A stretch of 64,000 bases of DNA. Origin: Haliclystus octoradiatus. Its lineage: Eukaryota > Cnidaria > Staurozoa > Stauromedusae > Haliclystidae. Within the stretch, counting starts at the first letter, position 1, and every line of letters starts with the position of its first letter. The position numbers were made by a program, and so were the translations under genes. This document shows positions 24,501 to 32,476 of the stretch, in pieces. The notes under the pieces were generated by a model. The model did no database searches. It worked only from the letters and a program-made list of their open reading frames with translations, and was not told the DNA's origin. The stretch is taken from contig OU744447.1 of assembly GCA_916610825.1 (NCBI GenBank), positions 14,553,751 to 14,617,750 of the forward strand, written 5' to 3'.

Positions 24501-25358
24501 TCGGACCCTGTGTACAAGTCATACAAATATTAAATAATGAATTCTATTTCAATTCAGATTGATGTCTCAATTACTCCAGGAATGCATGTCTCTGAAAGTG
24601 CGGGTATGTCATTTTGTGCCAAAATTTAATTTCATTATGCCAAATAGACTCTGCTTTTGACTTTTCATAGGGTCATTTCACCTTGACTTTGTTGAAATTA
24701 TAAGAGACAGGGACAATTTGCAACAGTTTCGATTTTACGACACTTCGAAGTTTGCAAAAGGATGTGAAAATTTCGTTTTCACTACTTGTTCAATGTCCAA
24801 ATATCATTGTCATTTCTTATTGGAATATATTTATCTCAGTAATTAATTGCCTAGCCAAATATCTAAATCAATAAACCATATTATTATTTCTTAGCTAGGT
24901 AGCAAAAAAATTAAATGAAAACTTCAAAATTACATAACTTCCAATTGTAGATCTTGATTTTATTCAAAAAGTCAACAAAAGATGCACAGCTTTCAAACAG
25001 AGTAGCTTTCAAACCACATTTAATTTTATTCCTCGTTGCTCCCATCCCTTCGAGTTATTTCAATTTCTGTGCTTAGAATGTCATATTTACGTTTTTATCA
25101 GGCGTGATTCAGTCGATTCCAGGACAATGCTAGGTGGATAAAGTTCACATCTCTATTTGGTTGTTACTACTTTTTGATACCGCCTTTATAAATCAGATTT
25201 AGCTTAACAAGTATTTATTCCTTATGTTTATTTTTTCATGAATTTTCGTTTTAGTGAACAAACAACTGGCTGACAAGGAAAGAGTTGCAGCTGCACTTGA
25301 GAACACCCATTTACTAAATGTTGTTAATCAATGCTTAAAGAAACAGTTTGAAGGTTGA
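6476..25358 (+). CDS. CIAO2B: CIAO2B (FAM96B/MIP18), cytosolic iron-sulfur assembly component 2B; four exons
   Basis: Joining 6476-6584, 13289-13494, 24558-24603 and 25255-25358 gives 154 codons plus TGA, without internal stops. The human protein has 163 residues. The family (DUF59/MIP18) works with CIAO1 and MMS19 in the cytosolic targeting complex that hands Fe-S clusters to apoproteins such as DNA polymerases and helicases. Visible signatures are MENLNPTIY at the N-terminus, [20 protein letters not shown] (residues 38-57), [16 protein letters not shown] (76-91) with the conserved cysteine at 82, and [15 protein letters not shown] near the C-terminus. Only the C-terminal tail KKQFEG and residues 12-33 differ clearly from vertebrate proteins as I remember them. 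All junctions restore the frame. Intron 1 is AT-AC; introns 2 and 3 are GT-AG. Candidate poly(A) signals are at 25440 and 25611. Confidence 0.96.
6585..6594 (+). promoter_or_regulatory. U12-type AT-AC 5' splice site of CIAO2B intron 1
   Basis: The intron begins ATATCCTTTT, an exact match to the minor-spliceosome donor consensus (/RTATCCTTT), with A rather than G at position 1. There is no GT that would keep the reading frame: continuing the frame gives a stop after ILF. Confidence 0.9.
6595..7427. other. CIAO2B intron 1, first part; no element recognised
   Basis: Non-coding AT-rich intron. I see no RNA gene, transposon ends or conserved reading frame. Confidence 0.5.
7428..8550. mobile_element. 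Non-autonomous DNA transposon with inverted termini, about 1.1 kb
   Basis: GTAGGGGAGACCGGG at 7428-7442 is repeated in inverse form at 8536-8550. Subterminal motifs are also inverted: GGTGACTTCGG near 7619 and its complement CCGAAGTCACC near 8511, plus further ggtgact/agtcacc copies inside. No transposase is visible. The flanks do not show an obvious target duplication, so the superfamily cannot be assigned. Confidence 0.65.
8889..8930. repeat. Compound microsatellite (AT)n(AAAT)n
   Basis: An alternating acatatatat run passes into aaataaataaatagataaatag. Simple sequence in intron 1. Confidence 0.85.
8931..12350. other. CIAO2B intron 1, middle part; nothing firmly recognised
   Basis: Mostly unique-looking AT-rich intron. 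The open frame at 10528-10752 (74 codons) has no motif I know. A perfect 16-bp palindrome (CGTAACCATGGTTACG) lies at 12252-12267, and CRE-like TGACGTCA octamers occur near 10808 and 12214. None has enough context to call a regulatory element. Confidence 0.45.
12351..12546. repeat. Tandem duplication, ~104-bp period, two copies
   Basis: tgttctcttcgtaattattc at 12351 recurs as tgttctcttcataattattc at 12455. Similarity continues through 'tcctattNtNtatcaactaaaata' and the downstream gatac(t/c)gcaa block. The copies are visibly diverged, so the duplication is not recent. Confidence 0.75.
12585..12607. other. Perfect 9-bp hairpin in a GC-rich patch
   Basis: CAGAGACTG, five bases, CAGTCTCTG. It sits in a GC-rich stretch (about 12560-12720) that stands out from the AT-rich intron. 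It may be the end of an unidentified repeat. Confidence 0.4.
12608..13268. other. CIAO2B intron 1, last part; nothing recognised
   Basis: AT-rich intron sequence before the branch site. The motif cattccgcttcata near 12980 is the reverse complement of tatgaagcggaatg near 12845, suggesting a further small inverted-repeat element, but the ends are not clear. Confidence 0.35.
13269..13288 (+). promoter_or_regulatory. U12-type branch site and AC acceptor of CIAO2B intron 1
   Basis: TTACCTTAAT at 13269-13278 resembles the U12 branch consensus TTCCTTRAY. It lies about 11 nt before the end of the intron, inside the narrow window required by the minor spliceosome. The intron ends ...AATTAC at 13288, and no AG acceptor is available that would keep the frame. 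Joining to exon 1 restores GAT (Asp 37) and then [11 protein letters not shown]. Confidence 0.88.
13289..13494 (+). CDS. CIAO2B: CIAO2B exon 2
   Basis: Encodes residues 37-105, the core of the MIP18 domain, including the INDPEHP motif and the [10 protein letters not shown] motif with the conserved cysteine. It ends in CGC TTT AAG at a codon boundary, followed by a canonical GTAAGT donor at 13495. Confidence 0.96.
13495..14199. other. CIAO2B intron 2, first part; possible decayed repeat
   Basis: AT-rich. The segment 13570-14150 begins cagtgccggaat and contains subterminal ggttaac motifs. It ends cgattaaccgtcccacccct, which resembles worn hAT termini, but I find no target duplication and leave it unassigned. 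Confidence 0.3.
14200..15005 (-). pseudogene. Non-LTR retrotransposon reverse transcriptase fragment
   Basis: Read on the minus strand: a 5' part ([50 protein letters not shown]), then [18 protein letters not shown] near 14560-14600 with the first catalytic aspartate motif. The second catalytic motif is FADDAKL at 14301-14316. These are RT palm motifs of the CR1/Jockey/RTE kind. Breaks include a frameshift near 14750 and stops after 14412 and near 14375. The 5' end stops near 14987, where Helitron-type sequence begins, so the element is 5'-truncated and seems to have inserted into the Helitron. Confidence 0.85.
14987..17419 (-). pseudogene. Helitron Rep/helicase N-terminal region, fragmented
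   Basis: Minus-strand blocks in the right order match the Helitron replication-initiator protein. From the N-terminal side they are: 17419-17153 ([27 protein letters not shown], then [14 protein letters not shown]), 16227-15946 (a block ending [16 protein letters not shown]), 15924-15646 ([26 protein letters not shown]), 15610-15377 ([19 protein letters not shown], the most typical Helitron motif), and 15232-14990 ([39 protein letters not shown]). Helitrons move by rolling-circle replication. The copy is inactive: stops and frameshifts separate the blocks, a MITE interrupts it at 16231-16966, and a non-LTR fragment replaces the downstream part. The helicase domain is not seen. Confidence 0.88.
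16231..16966. mobile_element. Pogo/Tigger-type MITE, 736 bp, TA target duplication
   Basis: CAGTCAAATCTG...ATAACGGCCAC at 16231 is matched by the inverse GTGGCCGTTATAGACAGATT+TGACTG ending at 16966, giving long terminal inverted repeats. Both ends abut the dinucleotide TA (16229-16230 and 16967-16968). CAGT-type ends with TA duplication are typical of pogo/Tigger members of the Tc1-mariner group. Extra (a)cggccac motifs repeat inside both ends. There is no transposase frame. It splits the Helitron remnant. Confidence 0.85.
17440..18250 (-). pseudogene. hAT transposase remnant with BED-type zinc finger
   Basis: On the minus strand 18250-18120 reads [20 protein letters not shown], then [11 protein letters not shown]. 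This is the pattern of the BED zinc finger at the start of hAT transposases, but the last zinc-binding histidine seems lost (ESF where RKH is usual). A following exon-like block at about 17845-17735 reads [20 protein letters not shown]. The flank at 17450-17620 is rich in gtaattaNttacNNttact motifs in both senses, which resembles hAT subterminal repeats. Heavily decayed. Confidence 0.6.
18455..19040. repeat. Pair of ~110-bp diverged direct repeats
   Basis: atgaaatgtgacaaactata... with gcgagctgcgc near 18500 recurs as catgaaatgtgacaagtttta... with gcgatctgcgc near 18983, and the following tgataagagg/tgtatgaagag-agatat block also matches. They are two copies of one dispersed repeat or the halves of one element. 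The sequence between them shows nothing else that I recognise. Confidence 0.6.
19041..20000. other. CIAO2B intron 2, middle part; nothing recognised
   Basis: AT-rich intron with no readable coding block and no clear transposon ends. Confidence 0.45.
20001..20181. repeat. Inverted repeat with ~45-bp arms
   Basis: The left arm (20001-20043) reads tattatatcctatcaagtac then atatcctattaagcatatca. The right arm (20131-20181) is its inverse with a few differences. The spacer is about 87 bp. Transcribed, it would fold into a long stem. It may be a small MITE. Confidence 0.7.
20182..22594. other. CIAO2B intron 2, further part; only simple repeats
   Basis: No coding block recognised. Simple repeats occur near 21305-21340 (tatg/tata) and 22567-22580 (aaac)n. 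The stretch gatgacgttagaaacgttga near 22193 looks like the tail of an unidentified mobile element, without further support. Confidence 0.4.
22603..24510. mobile_element. Non-autonomous hAT element, 1908 bp, perfect 8-bp target duplication
   Basis: The termini are CAGGGTCCGACAAA at 22603 and its exact complement TTTGTCGGACCCTG ending at 24510. The octamer TGTACAAG directly flanks both ends (22595-22602 and 24511-24518). A 14-bp CAGGG-type inverted repeat with an 8-bp duplication is diagnostic of hAT transposition. Subterminal (g)gaacctg motifs are also inverted. No transposase is encoded. Two thirds of the interior is a tandem duplication. Confidence 0.93.
23101..24361. repeat. Tandem duplication, ~639-bp period, inside the hAT element
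   Basis: 23101-23722 and 23740-24361 are almost identical; one visible difference is gaggtttatg against gaggttatg. Both start gctaatcgactccactatag and end cttattaaac. The near identity shows a recent event, younger than most of the surrounding decayed elements. Confidence 0.92.
24558..24603 (+). CDS. CIAO2B: CIAO2B exon 3
   Basis: A 46-nt exon between a canonical acceptor (tttcaattcAG) and a GTATGT donor. It encodes [15 protein letters not shown], matching the DVHITPGTH segment of the family, and ends one base into the next codon. Confidence 0.93.
24604..25254 (+). other. CIAO2B intron 3 (651 bp, GT-AG)
   Basis: Starts GTATGTC and ends tttcgttttAG. No repeat or gene recognised inside. Confidence 0.85.
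25255..25358 (+). CDS. CIAO2B: CIAO2B exon 4 with stop codon
   Basis: Encodes [20 protein letters not shown] and a further 14 residues before TGA at 25356. This is the most conserved C-terminal helix of CIAO2B; the frame is set by the G left over from exon 3. The tail KKQFEG replaces the SARS-type end of the vertebrate protein. Confidence 0.95.
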
Positions 25359-26431
25359 TCTTTTCATGGATACTTTATGACTTTATGTTTAAGACTTTAT
25401 AGCAGAAACTAGTTTTTATATTAAAAAAGGACTGCAAACAATAAACTCAAAGGAGCTTTTACCAGAAGGATTTGCCTTTCCCTATCATATAATTCACTTA
25501 TATGTTAATCTCAAACAGCTTAATGATGAGAACAGTACGCGAAGGACTGTCAATTGTTACACATGGTATCATATCATAACATGTACTTGAAGTGACTCAC
25601 AAAATTTGTAAATAAAAGAATCAAATAACCTTATAGCTAGACGGAGAAACATCTTTAGGCTTCCTGTAGTTTCTTGATTTTCATTTGCATTTTGATGAAA
25701 GTCAATCGTTGGCTAACAATAAAAAATGACTCTAACAATGTCATTTATTTTTAAACAAATCAAAGATTTCAAAATGATTGCGTAATGAGGTTTTTTTGTT
25801 TACTGACAGCCAAACCAATACAACCTCTTTCCAAGTTCAAAAAGTATCATGCACATTGATTTCCCCATCTGTCAAATTAAAAAATCACATCGTTCAATAC
25901 AGACAAACTTGGTTAGGCGGGACATTAAGAAGTGAAGTAGGAATACGAGCGTTTAAATGGAGAACGAAAAATCGAAATTCCTTTTTATGTCGGAATATCA
26001 AGCAATGTGGGACATTAAGTGAAGGGATATTAGCTGTGTTGGACTGTAATGTCAAGAACAGAAAACCCATATGAAAATTTCTTGTAAATTCACCAAAGAT
26101 TTGATGAGGCTGATAATGAGGCATTTGGCTTTCATACAGCATATCGCATATTCATATTTTGATAGATAGCCTTTTGTACAATGGGATCATTGACACATCC
26201 AAAGATAATTCTGATCAAAACTACATCATTTTAACTGAAGGCTCTTTCAAACAGCGCGTGATGTAAGAGAGGTCATTTAGAACCAAATAATACTGCAACA
26301 ACACGTGCCAACTGTCATTGCTTACTACAACAAGCAGAACAAATGTAAGTTCTGTCTAATCAAGAAATTTCACCTCATTTATTGATATGAAATTTGCCTC
26401 ATCTGTCTAAGAATAATATAGTAAGCAAAAG
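25359..26431. other. CIAO2B 3' flank up to the edge of the U2 array
   Basis: Contains two candidate polyadenylation signals for CIAO2B (AATAAA at 25440 and 25611). The open frames at 25778-26142 on both strands show no domain I recognise. CIAO2B and the U2 genes are convergent across this spacer. Confidence 0.5.
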
Positions 26432-27117
26432 TAGGAGTGTCACTGCGTAAAACAGCCAGGAATCTCTGACTTGAAGGAAGAAAACACTGGATTCTGTTTT
26501 CAAGTGAAGAATTTTGGCCGTTGCTAGTTCACCCTGTGGTCTCTACTAAGGGTCGAAGTAGCAATATAAACAAGTTTCGAACACTTGATCTTAGCTAGTA
26601 GGCCGAGAAAAGTGGCCCATGTCTTGTCCTTGCTTTTTTCATCGACACCATGAAAAGGGCTTATGGCGCTTGCCTAGCCCTGTGGATAAGGCACATGTTT
26701 TATTGGTAATTTTCTGTAGTGGGCCCAGTAAACAGGCAGGAATCTCTGACTTGAATGAAGAAAACACTGGATTCTGTCTTGAAGTGAAGAATTTTGGCCG
26801 TTGCTAGTTCACCCTGTGGTCTCTACTAATGGTCGAAGTAGCAATGTAAACAAGTTTCGAACACTTGATCTTAGCTAGTAGGCCGAGAAAAGTGGCCCAT
26901 GCCAGGCCTTGATTAAAACGCAACGCTTCGAAGCCCTCGATGTAGATACAACATCACATTTGGGCTGTGACGTCAAAGCAACGACCCCACCAGCCAGGAT
27001 GCGAAAAAAGTATTCTAAGTCTTTTCCTTGCTTTTTTCATCGACACCATGAAAAGGGCTTATGGCGCTTGCCTAGCCCTGTGGATAAGGCACAAGTTTTA
27101 TTGGTGTTTTACTGTGG

Positions 27118-27303
27118 TGGGCCCAGCTTGGATGTAGTGCAATACCAAGAGGACCCGTGGTCAGGGTGAAGCAAGCTCCTATCCCATGACCTGTTGCCAA
27201 AAATCAGTTTAATATAAGAGCTAGTCGATGACTAGCGTATCAGATATTAAGCTGATAAGAACAGATACTACACTTGATCTTAGCCAATAGGCCGAGAAGC
27301 GAT
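27118..27303 (-). ncRNA. RNU2: U2 snRNA, copy 1
   Basis: U2 pairs with the intron branch site in the major spliceosome. The minus strand starts ATCGCTTCTCGGCC, nearly the metazoan U2 5' end. It contains the branch-recognition sequence GTAGTA at nt 33-38, stem-loop IIa (CTTATCAGCTTAATATCTGA), a stem IIb hairpin GCTAGTC-ATC-GACTAGC, the Sm site ATTTTTGG (27197-27204), and the terminal TTGGTATTGCACTACATCCAA stem-loop ending near GGGCCCA. The length of about 186 nt equals the usual size. The exact 3' end is not visible from sequence alone. Confidence 0.96.
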
Positions 27304-27330
27304 AACCAGAGCAAGAATCGGGCAGATTTT

Positions 27331-27349
27331 TTTCGCAAATAGGTGTGAA
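27331..27349 (-). promoter_or_regulatory. Candidate PSE-like element upstream of U2 copy 1
   Basis: TTCACACCTATTTGCGAAA at about -46 to -28 from the U2 start resembles the CACC-N-T...AAA pattern of vertebrate snRNA proximal elements and includes an octamer-like ATTTGCG. It is unchanged in all complete copies, but so is the rest of the near-identical unit, so conservation is weak evidence. Confidence 0.35.
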
Positions 27350-27523
27350 TTACTGTGCAACGTGTTGATTGAGATAGGAGTGTCACTGCGTAAAACGGCC
27401 AGGAATCTCTGACTTGAAGGAAGAAAACACTGGATTCTGTTTTCAAGTGAAGAATTTTGGCCGTTGCTAGTTCACCCTGTGGTCTCTACTAATGGTCGAA
27501 GTAGCAATGTAAACAAGTTTCGA

Positions 27524-27552
27524 ACACTTGATCTTAGCTAGTAGGCCGAGAA
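27524..27552 (-). repeat. 29-nt U2 fragment in the spacer (representative of 46)
   Basis: acacttgatcttagctagtaggccgagaa matches U2 nt 6-34 in 27 of 29 positions. Outside this stretch there is no similarity to U2 on either side. The same fragment lies in every 398-bp and 663-bp unit. It ends exactly at the nucleotide next to which the three retrotransposons are inserted in true U2 genes. Confidence 0.9.
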
Positions 27553-28974
27553 AAGTGGCCCATGCCAGGCCTTGATTAAAACGCAACGCTTCGAAGCCCT
27601 TGATGTAGATACAACATCACATTTGGGCTGTGACGTCAAAGCAACGACCCCACCAGCCAGGATGCGAAAAAAGTATTCTAAGTCTTTTCCTTGCTTTTTT
27701 CATCGACACCATGAAAAGGGCTTATGGCGCTTGCCTAGCCCTGTGGATAAGGCAAATGTTTTATTGGTGATTTTCTGTAGTGGGCCCAGTAAACAGGCAG
27801 GAATCTCTGACTTGAAGGAAGAAAACACTGGATTCTGTTTTCAAGTGAAGAATTTTGGCCGTTGCTAGTTCACCCTGTGGTCTCTACTAATGGACGAAGT
27901 AGCAATGTAAACAAGTTTCGAACACTTGATCTTAACTAGTAGGCCGAGAAAAGTGGCCCATGCCAGGCCTTGATTAAAACGCAACGCTTCGAAGCCCTCG
28001 ATGTAGATACAACATCACGTCTGGGCTGTGACGTCAAAGCAACGACCCCACCAGCCAGGATGCGAAAAAAGTATTCTAAGTCTTTTCCTTGCTTTTTTCA
28101 TCGACACCATGAAAAGGGCTTATGGCGCTTGCCTAGCCCTGTGGATAAGGCACATGTTTTATTGGTGATTTTCTGTAGTGGGCCCAGTAAACAGGCAGGA
28201 ATCTCTGACTTGAATGAAGAAAACACTGGATTCTGTCTTGAAGTGAAGAATTTTGGCCGTTGCTAGTTCACCCTGTGGTCTCTACTAATGGTCGAAGTAG
28301 CAATGTAAACAAGTTTCGAACACTTGATCTTAGCTAGTAGGCCGAGAAAAGTGGCCCATGCCAGGCCTTGATTAAAACGCAACGCTTCGAAGCCCTCGAT
28401 GTAGATACAACATCACATTTGGGCTGTGACGTCAAAGCAACGACCCCACCAGCCAGGATGCGAAAAAAGTATTCTAAGTCTTTTCCTTGCTTTTTTCATC
28501 GACACCATGAAAAGGGCTTATGGCGCTTGCCTAGCCCTGTGGATAAGGCACATGTTTTATTGGTAATTTTCTGTAGTGGGCCCAGTAAACAGGCAGGAAT
28601 CTCTGACTTGAATGAAGAAAACACTGGATTCTGTCTTGAAGTGAAGAATTTTGGCCGTTGCTAGTTCACCCTGTGGTCTCTACTAATGGTCGAAGTAGCA
28701 ATGTAAACAAGTTTCGAACACTTGATCTTAGCTAGTAGGCCGAGAAAAGTGGCCCATGCCAGGCCTTGATTAAAACGCAAGGCTTCGAAGCCCTCGATGT
28801 AGATACAACATCACATTTGGGCTGTGACGTCAAAGCAACGACCCCACCAGCCAGGATGCGAAAAAAGTATTCTAAGTCTTTTCCTTGCTTTTTTCATCGA
28901 CACCATGAAAAGGGCTTATGGCGCTTGCCTAGCCCTGTGGATAAGGCACAAGTTTTATTGGTGTTTTACTGTGG

Positions 28975-29160
28975 TGGGCCCAGCTTGGATGTAGTGCAAT
29001 ACCAAGAGGACCCGTGGTCAGGGTGAAGCAAGCTCCTATCCCATGACCTGTTGCCAAAAATCAGTTTAATATAAGAGCTAGTCGATGACTAGCGTATCAG
29101 ATATTAAGCTGATAAGAACAGATACTACACTTGATCTTAGCCAATAGGCCGAGAAGCGAT
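28975..29160 (-). ncRNA. RNU2: U2 snRNA, copy 2
   Basis: Complete gene, identical in all functional motifs to copy 1. The 3' flank is of type a (GGGCCCACCACAG). Confidence 0.96.
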
Positions 29161-30433
29161 AACCAGAGCAAGAATCAGGCAGATTTTTTTCGCAAATAGG
29201 TGTGAATTATTGTGCAACGTGTTGATTGAGATAGGAGTGTCACTGCGTAAAACAGCCAGGAATCTCTGACTTGAAGGAAGAAAACACTGGATTCTGTTTT
29301 CAAGTGAAGAATTTTGGCCGTTGCTAGTTCACCCTGTGGTCTCTACTAATGGACGAAGTAGCAATGTAAACAAGTTTCGAACACTTGATCTTAGCTAGTA
29401 GGCCGAGAAAAGTGGCCCATGCCAGACCTTGATTAAAACGCAACGCTTCGAAGCCCTCGATGTAGATACAACATCACGTCTGGGCTGTGACGTCAAAGCA
29501 ACGACCCCACCAGCCAGGATGCGAAAAAAGTATTCTAAGTCTTTTCCTTGCTTTTTTCATCGACACCATGAAAAGGGCTTATGGCGCTTGCCTAGCCCTG
29601 TGGATAAGGCAAATGTTTTATTGGTGATTTTCTGTAGTGGGCCCAGTAAACAGGCAGGAATCTCTGACTTGAAGGAAGAAAACACTGGATTCTGTTTTCA
29701 AGTGAAGAATTTTGGCCGTTGCTAGTTCACCCTGTGGTCTCTACTAATGGACGAAGTAGCAATGTAAACAAGTTTCGAACACTTGATCTTAGCTAGTAGG
29801 CCGAGAAAAGTGGCCCATGCCAGGCCTTGATTAAAACGCAACGCTTCGAAGCCCTCGATGTAGATACAACATCACATTTGGGCTGTGACGTCAAAGCAAC
29901 GACCCCACCAGCCAGGATGCGAAAAAAGTATTCTAAGTCTTTTCCTTGCTTTTTTCATCGACACCATGAAAAGGGCTTATGGCGCTTGCCTAGCCCTGTG
30001 GATAAGGCACATGTTTTATTGGTAATTTTCTGTAGTGGGCCCAGTAAACAGGCAGGAATCTCTGACTTGAATGAAGAAAACACTGGATTCTGTCTTGAAG
30101 TGAAGAATTTTGGCCGTTGCTAGTTCACCCTGTGGTCTCTACTAATGGTCGAAGTAGCAATGTAAACAAGTTTCGAACACTTGATCTTAGCTAGTAGGCC
30201 GAGAAAAGTGGCCCATGCCAGGCCTTGATTAAAACGCAAGGCTTCGAAGCCCTCGATGTAGATACAACATCACATTTGGGCTGTGACGTCAAAGCAACGA
30301 CCCCACCAGCCAGGATGCGAAAAAAGTATTCTAAGTCTTTTCCTTGCTTTTTTCATCGACACCATGAAAAGGGCTTATGGCGCTTGCCTAGCCCTGTGGA
30401 TAAGGCACAAGTTTTATTGGTGTTTTACTGTGG

Positions 30434-30619
30434 TGGGCCCAGCTTGGATGTAGTGCAATACCAAGAGGACCCGTGGTCAGGGTGAAGCAAGCTCCTATCC
30501 CATGACCTGTTGCCAAAAATCAGTTTAATATAAGAGCTAGTCGATGACTAGCGTATCAGATATTAAGCTGATAAGAACAGATACTACACTTGATCTTAGC
30601 CAATAGGCCGAGAAGCGAT
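30434..30619 (-). ncRNA. RNU2: U2 snRNA, copy 3
   Basis: Complete gene with type-a 3' flank. Ends a 1459-bp block that begins at 29429. Confidence 0.96.
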
Positions 30620-32290
30620 AACCAGAGCAAGAATCAGGCAGATTTTTTTCGCAAATAGGTGTGAATTATTGTGCAACGTGTTGATTGAGATAGGAGTGTC
30701 ACTGCGTAAAACGGCCAGGAATCTCTGACTTGAAGGAAGAAAACACTGGATTCTGTTTTCAAGTGAAGAATTTTGGCCGTTGCTAGTTCACCCTGTGGTC
30801 TCTACTAATGGACGAAGTAGCAATGTAAACAAGTTTCGAACACTTGATCTTAGCTAGTAGGCCGAGAAAAGTGGCCCATGCCAGACCTTGATTAAAACGC
30901 AACGCTTCGAAGCCCTCGATGTAGATACAACATCACGTCTGGGCTGTGACGTCAAAGCAACGACCCCACCAGCCAGGATGCGAAAAAAGTATTCTAAGTC
31001 TTTTCCTTGCTTTTTTCATCGACACCATGAAAAGGGCTTATGGCGCTTGCCTAGCCCTGTGGATAAGGCAAATGTTTTATTGGTGATTTTCTGTAGTGGG
31101 CCCAGTAAACAGGCAGGAATCTCTGACTTGAAGGAAGAAAACACTGGATTCTGTTTTCAAGTGAAGAATTTTGGCCGTTGCTAGTTCACCCTGTGGTCTC
31201 TACTAATGGACGAAGTAGCAATGTAAACAAGTTTCGAACACTTGATCTTAGCTAGTAGGCCGAGAAAAGTGGCCCATGCCAGGCCTTGATTAAAACGCAA
31301 CGCTTCGAAGCCCTCGATGTAGATACAACATCACGTCTGGGCTGTGACGTCAAAGCAACGACCCCACCAGCCAGGATGCGAAAAAAGTATTCTAAGTCTT
31401 TTCCTTGCTTTTTTCATCGACACCATGAAAAGGGCTTATGGCGCTTGCCTAGCCCTGTGGATAAGGCACATGTTTTATTGGTGATTTTCTGTAGTGGGCC
31501 CAGTAAACAGGCAGGAATCTCTGACTTGAATGAAGAAAACACTGGATTCTGTCTTGAAGTGAAGAATTTTGGCTGTTGCTAGTTCACCCTGTGGTCTCTA
31601 CTAATGGTCGAAGTAGCAATGTAAACAAGTTTCGAACACTTGATCTTAGCTAGTAGGCCGAGAAAAGTGGCCCATGCCAGGCCTTGATTAAAACGCAACG
31701 CTTCGAAGCCCTCGATGTAGATACAACATCACATTTGGGCTGTGACGTCAAAGCAACGACCCCACCAGCCAGGATGCGAAAAAAGTATTCTAAGTCTTTT
31801 CCTTGCTTTTTTCATCGACACCATGAAAAGGGCTTATGGCGCTTGCCTAGCCCTGTGGATAAGGCACATGTTTTATTGGTAATTTTCTGTAGTGGGCCCA
31901 GTAAACAGGCAGGAATCTCTGACTTGAATGAAGAAAACACTGGATTCTGTCTTGAAGTGAAGAATTTTGGCCGTTGCTAGTTCACCCTGTGGTCTCTACT
32001 AATGGTCGAAGTAGCAATGTAAACAAGTTTCGAACACTTGATCTTAGCTAGTAGGCCGAGAAAAGTGGCCCATGCCAGGCCTTGATTAAAACGCAAGGCT
32101 TCGAAGCCCTCGATGTAGATACAACATCACATTTGGGCTGTGACGTCAAAGCAACGACCCCACCAGCCAGGATGCGAAAAAAGTATTCTAAGTCTTTTCC
32201 TTGCTTTTTTCATCGACACCATGAAAAGGGCTTATGGCGCTTGCCTAGCCTTGTGGATAAGGCACAAGTTTTATTGGTGTTTTACTGTTT

Positions 32291-32476
32291 TGGGCCCAGC
32301 TTGGATGTAGTGCAATACCAAGAGGACCCGTGGTCAGGGTGAAGCAAGCTCCTATCCCATGACCTGTTGCCAAAAATCAGTTTAATATAAGAGCTAGTCG
32401 ATGACTAGCGTATCAGATATTAAGCTGATAAGAACAGATACTACACTTGATCTTAGCCAATAGGCCGAGAAGCGAT
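32291..32476 (-). ncRNA. RNU2: U2 snRNA, copy 4
   Basis: Complete gene. First copy of type b, where the bases after GGGCCCA read AAACAG instead of CCACAG. Confidence 0.96.

Noticed and set aside
27553-27970. 398-bp unit as a spliced-leader or other small RNA gene
   Set aside because: Apart from the 29-nt U2 piece and the last nucleotides of U2 I see no donor site plus Sm site arrangement, no match to U1, U4, U5, U6, U11 or U12 as I remember them, and no promoter element shared with the true U2 copies.
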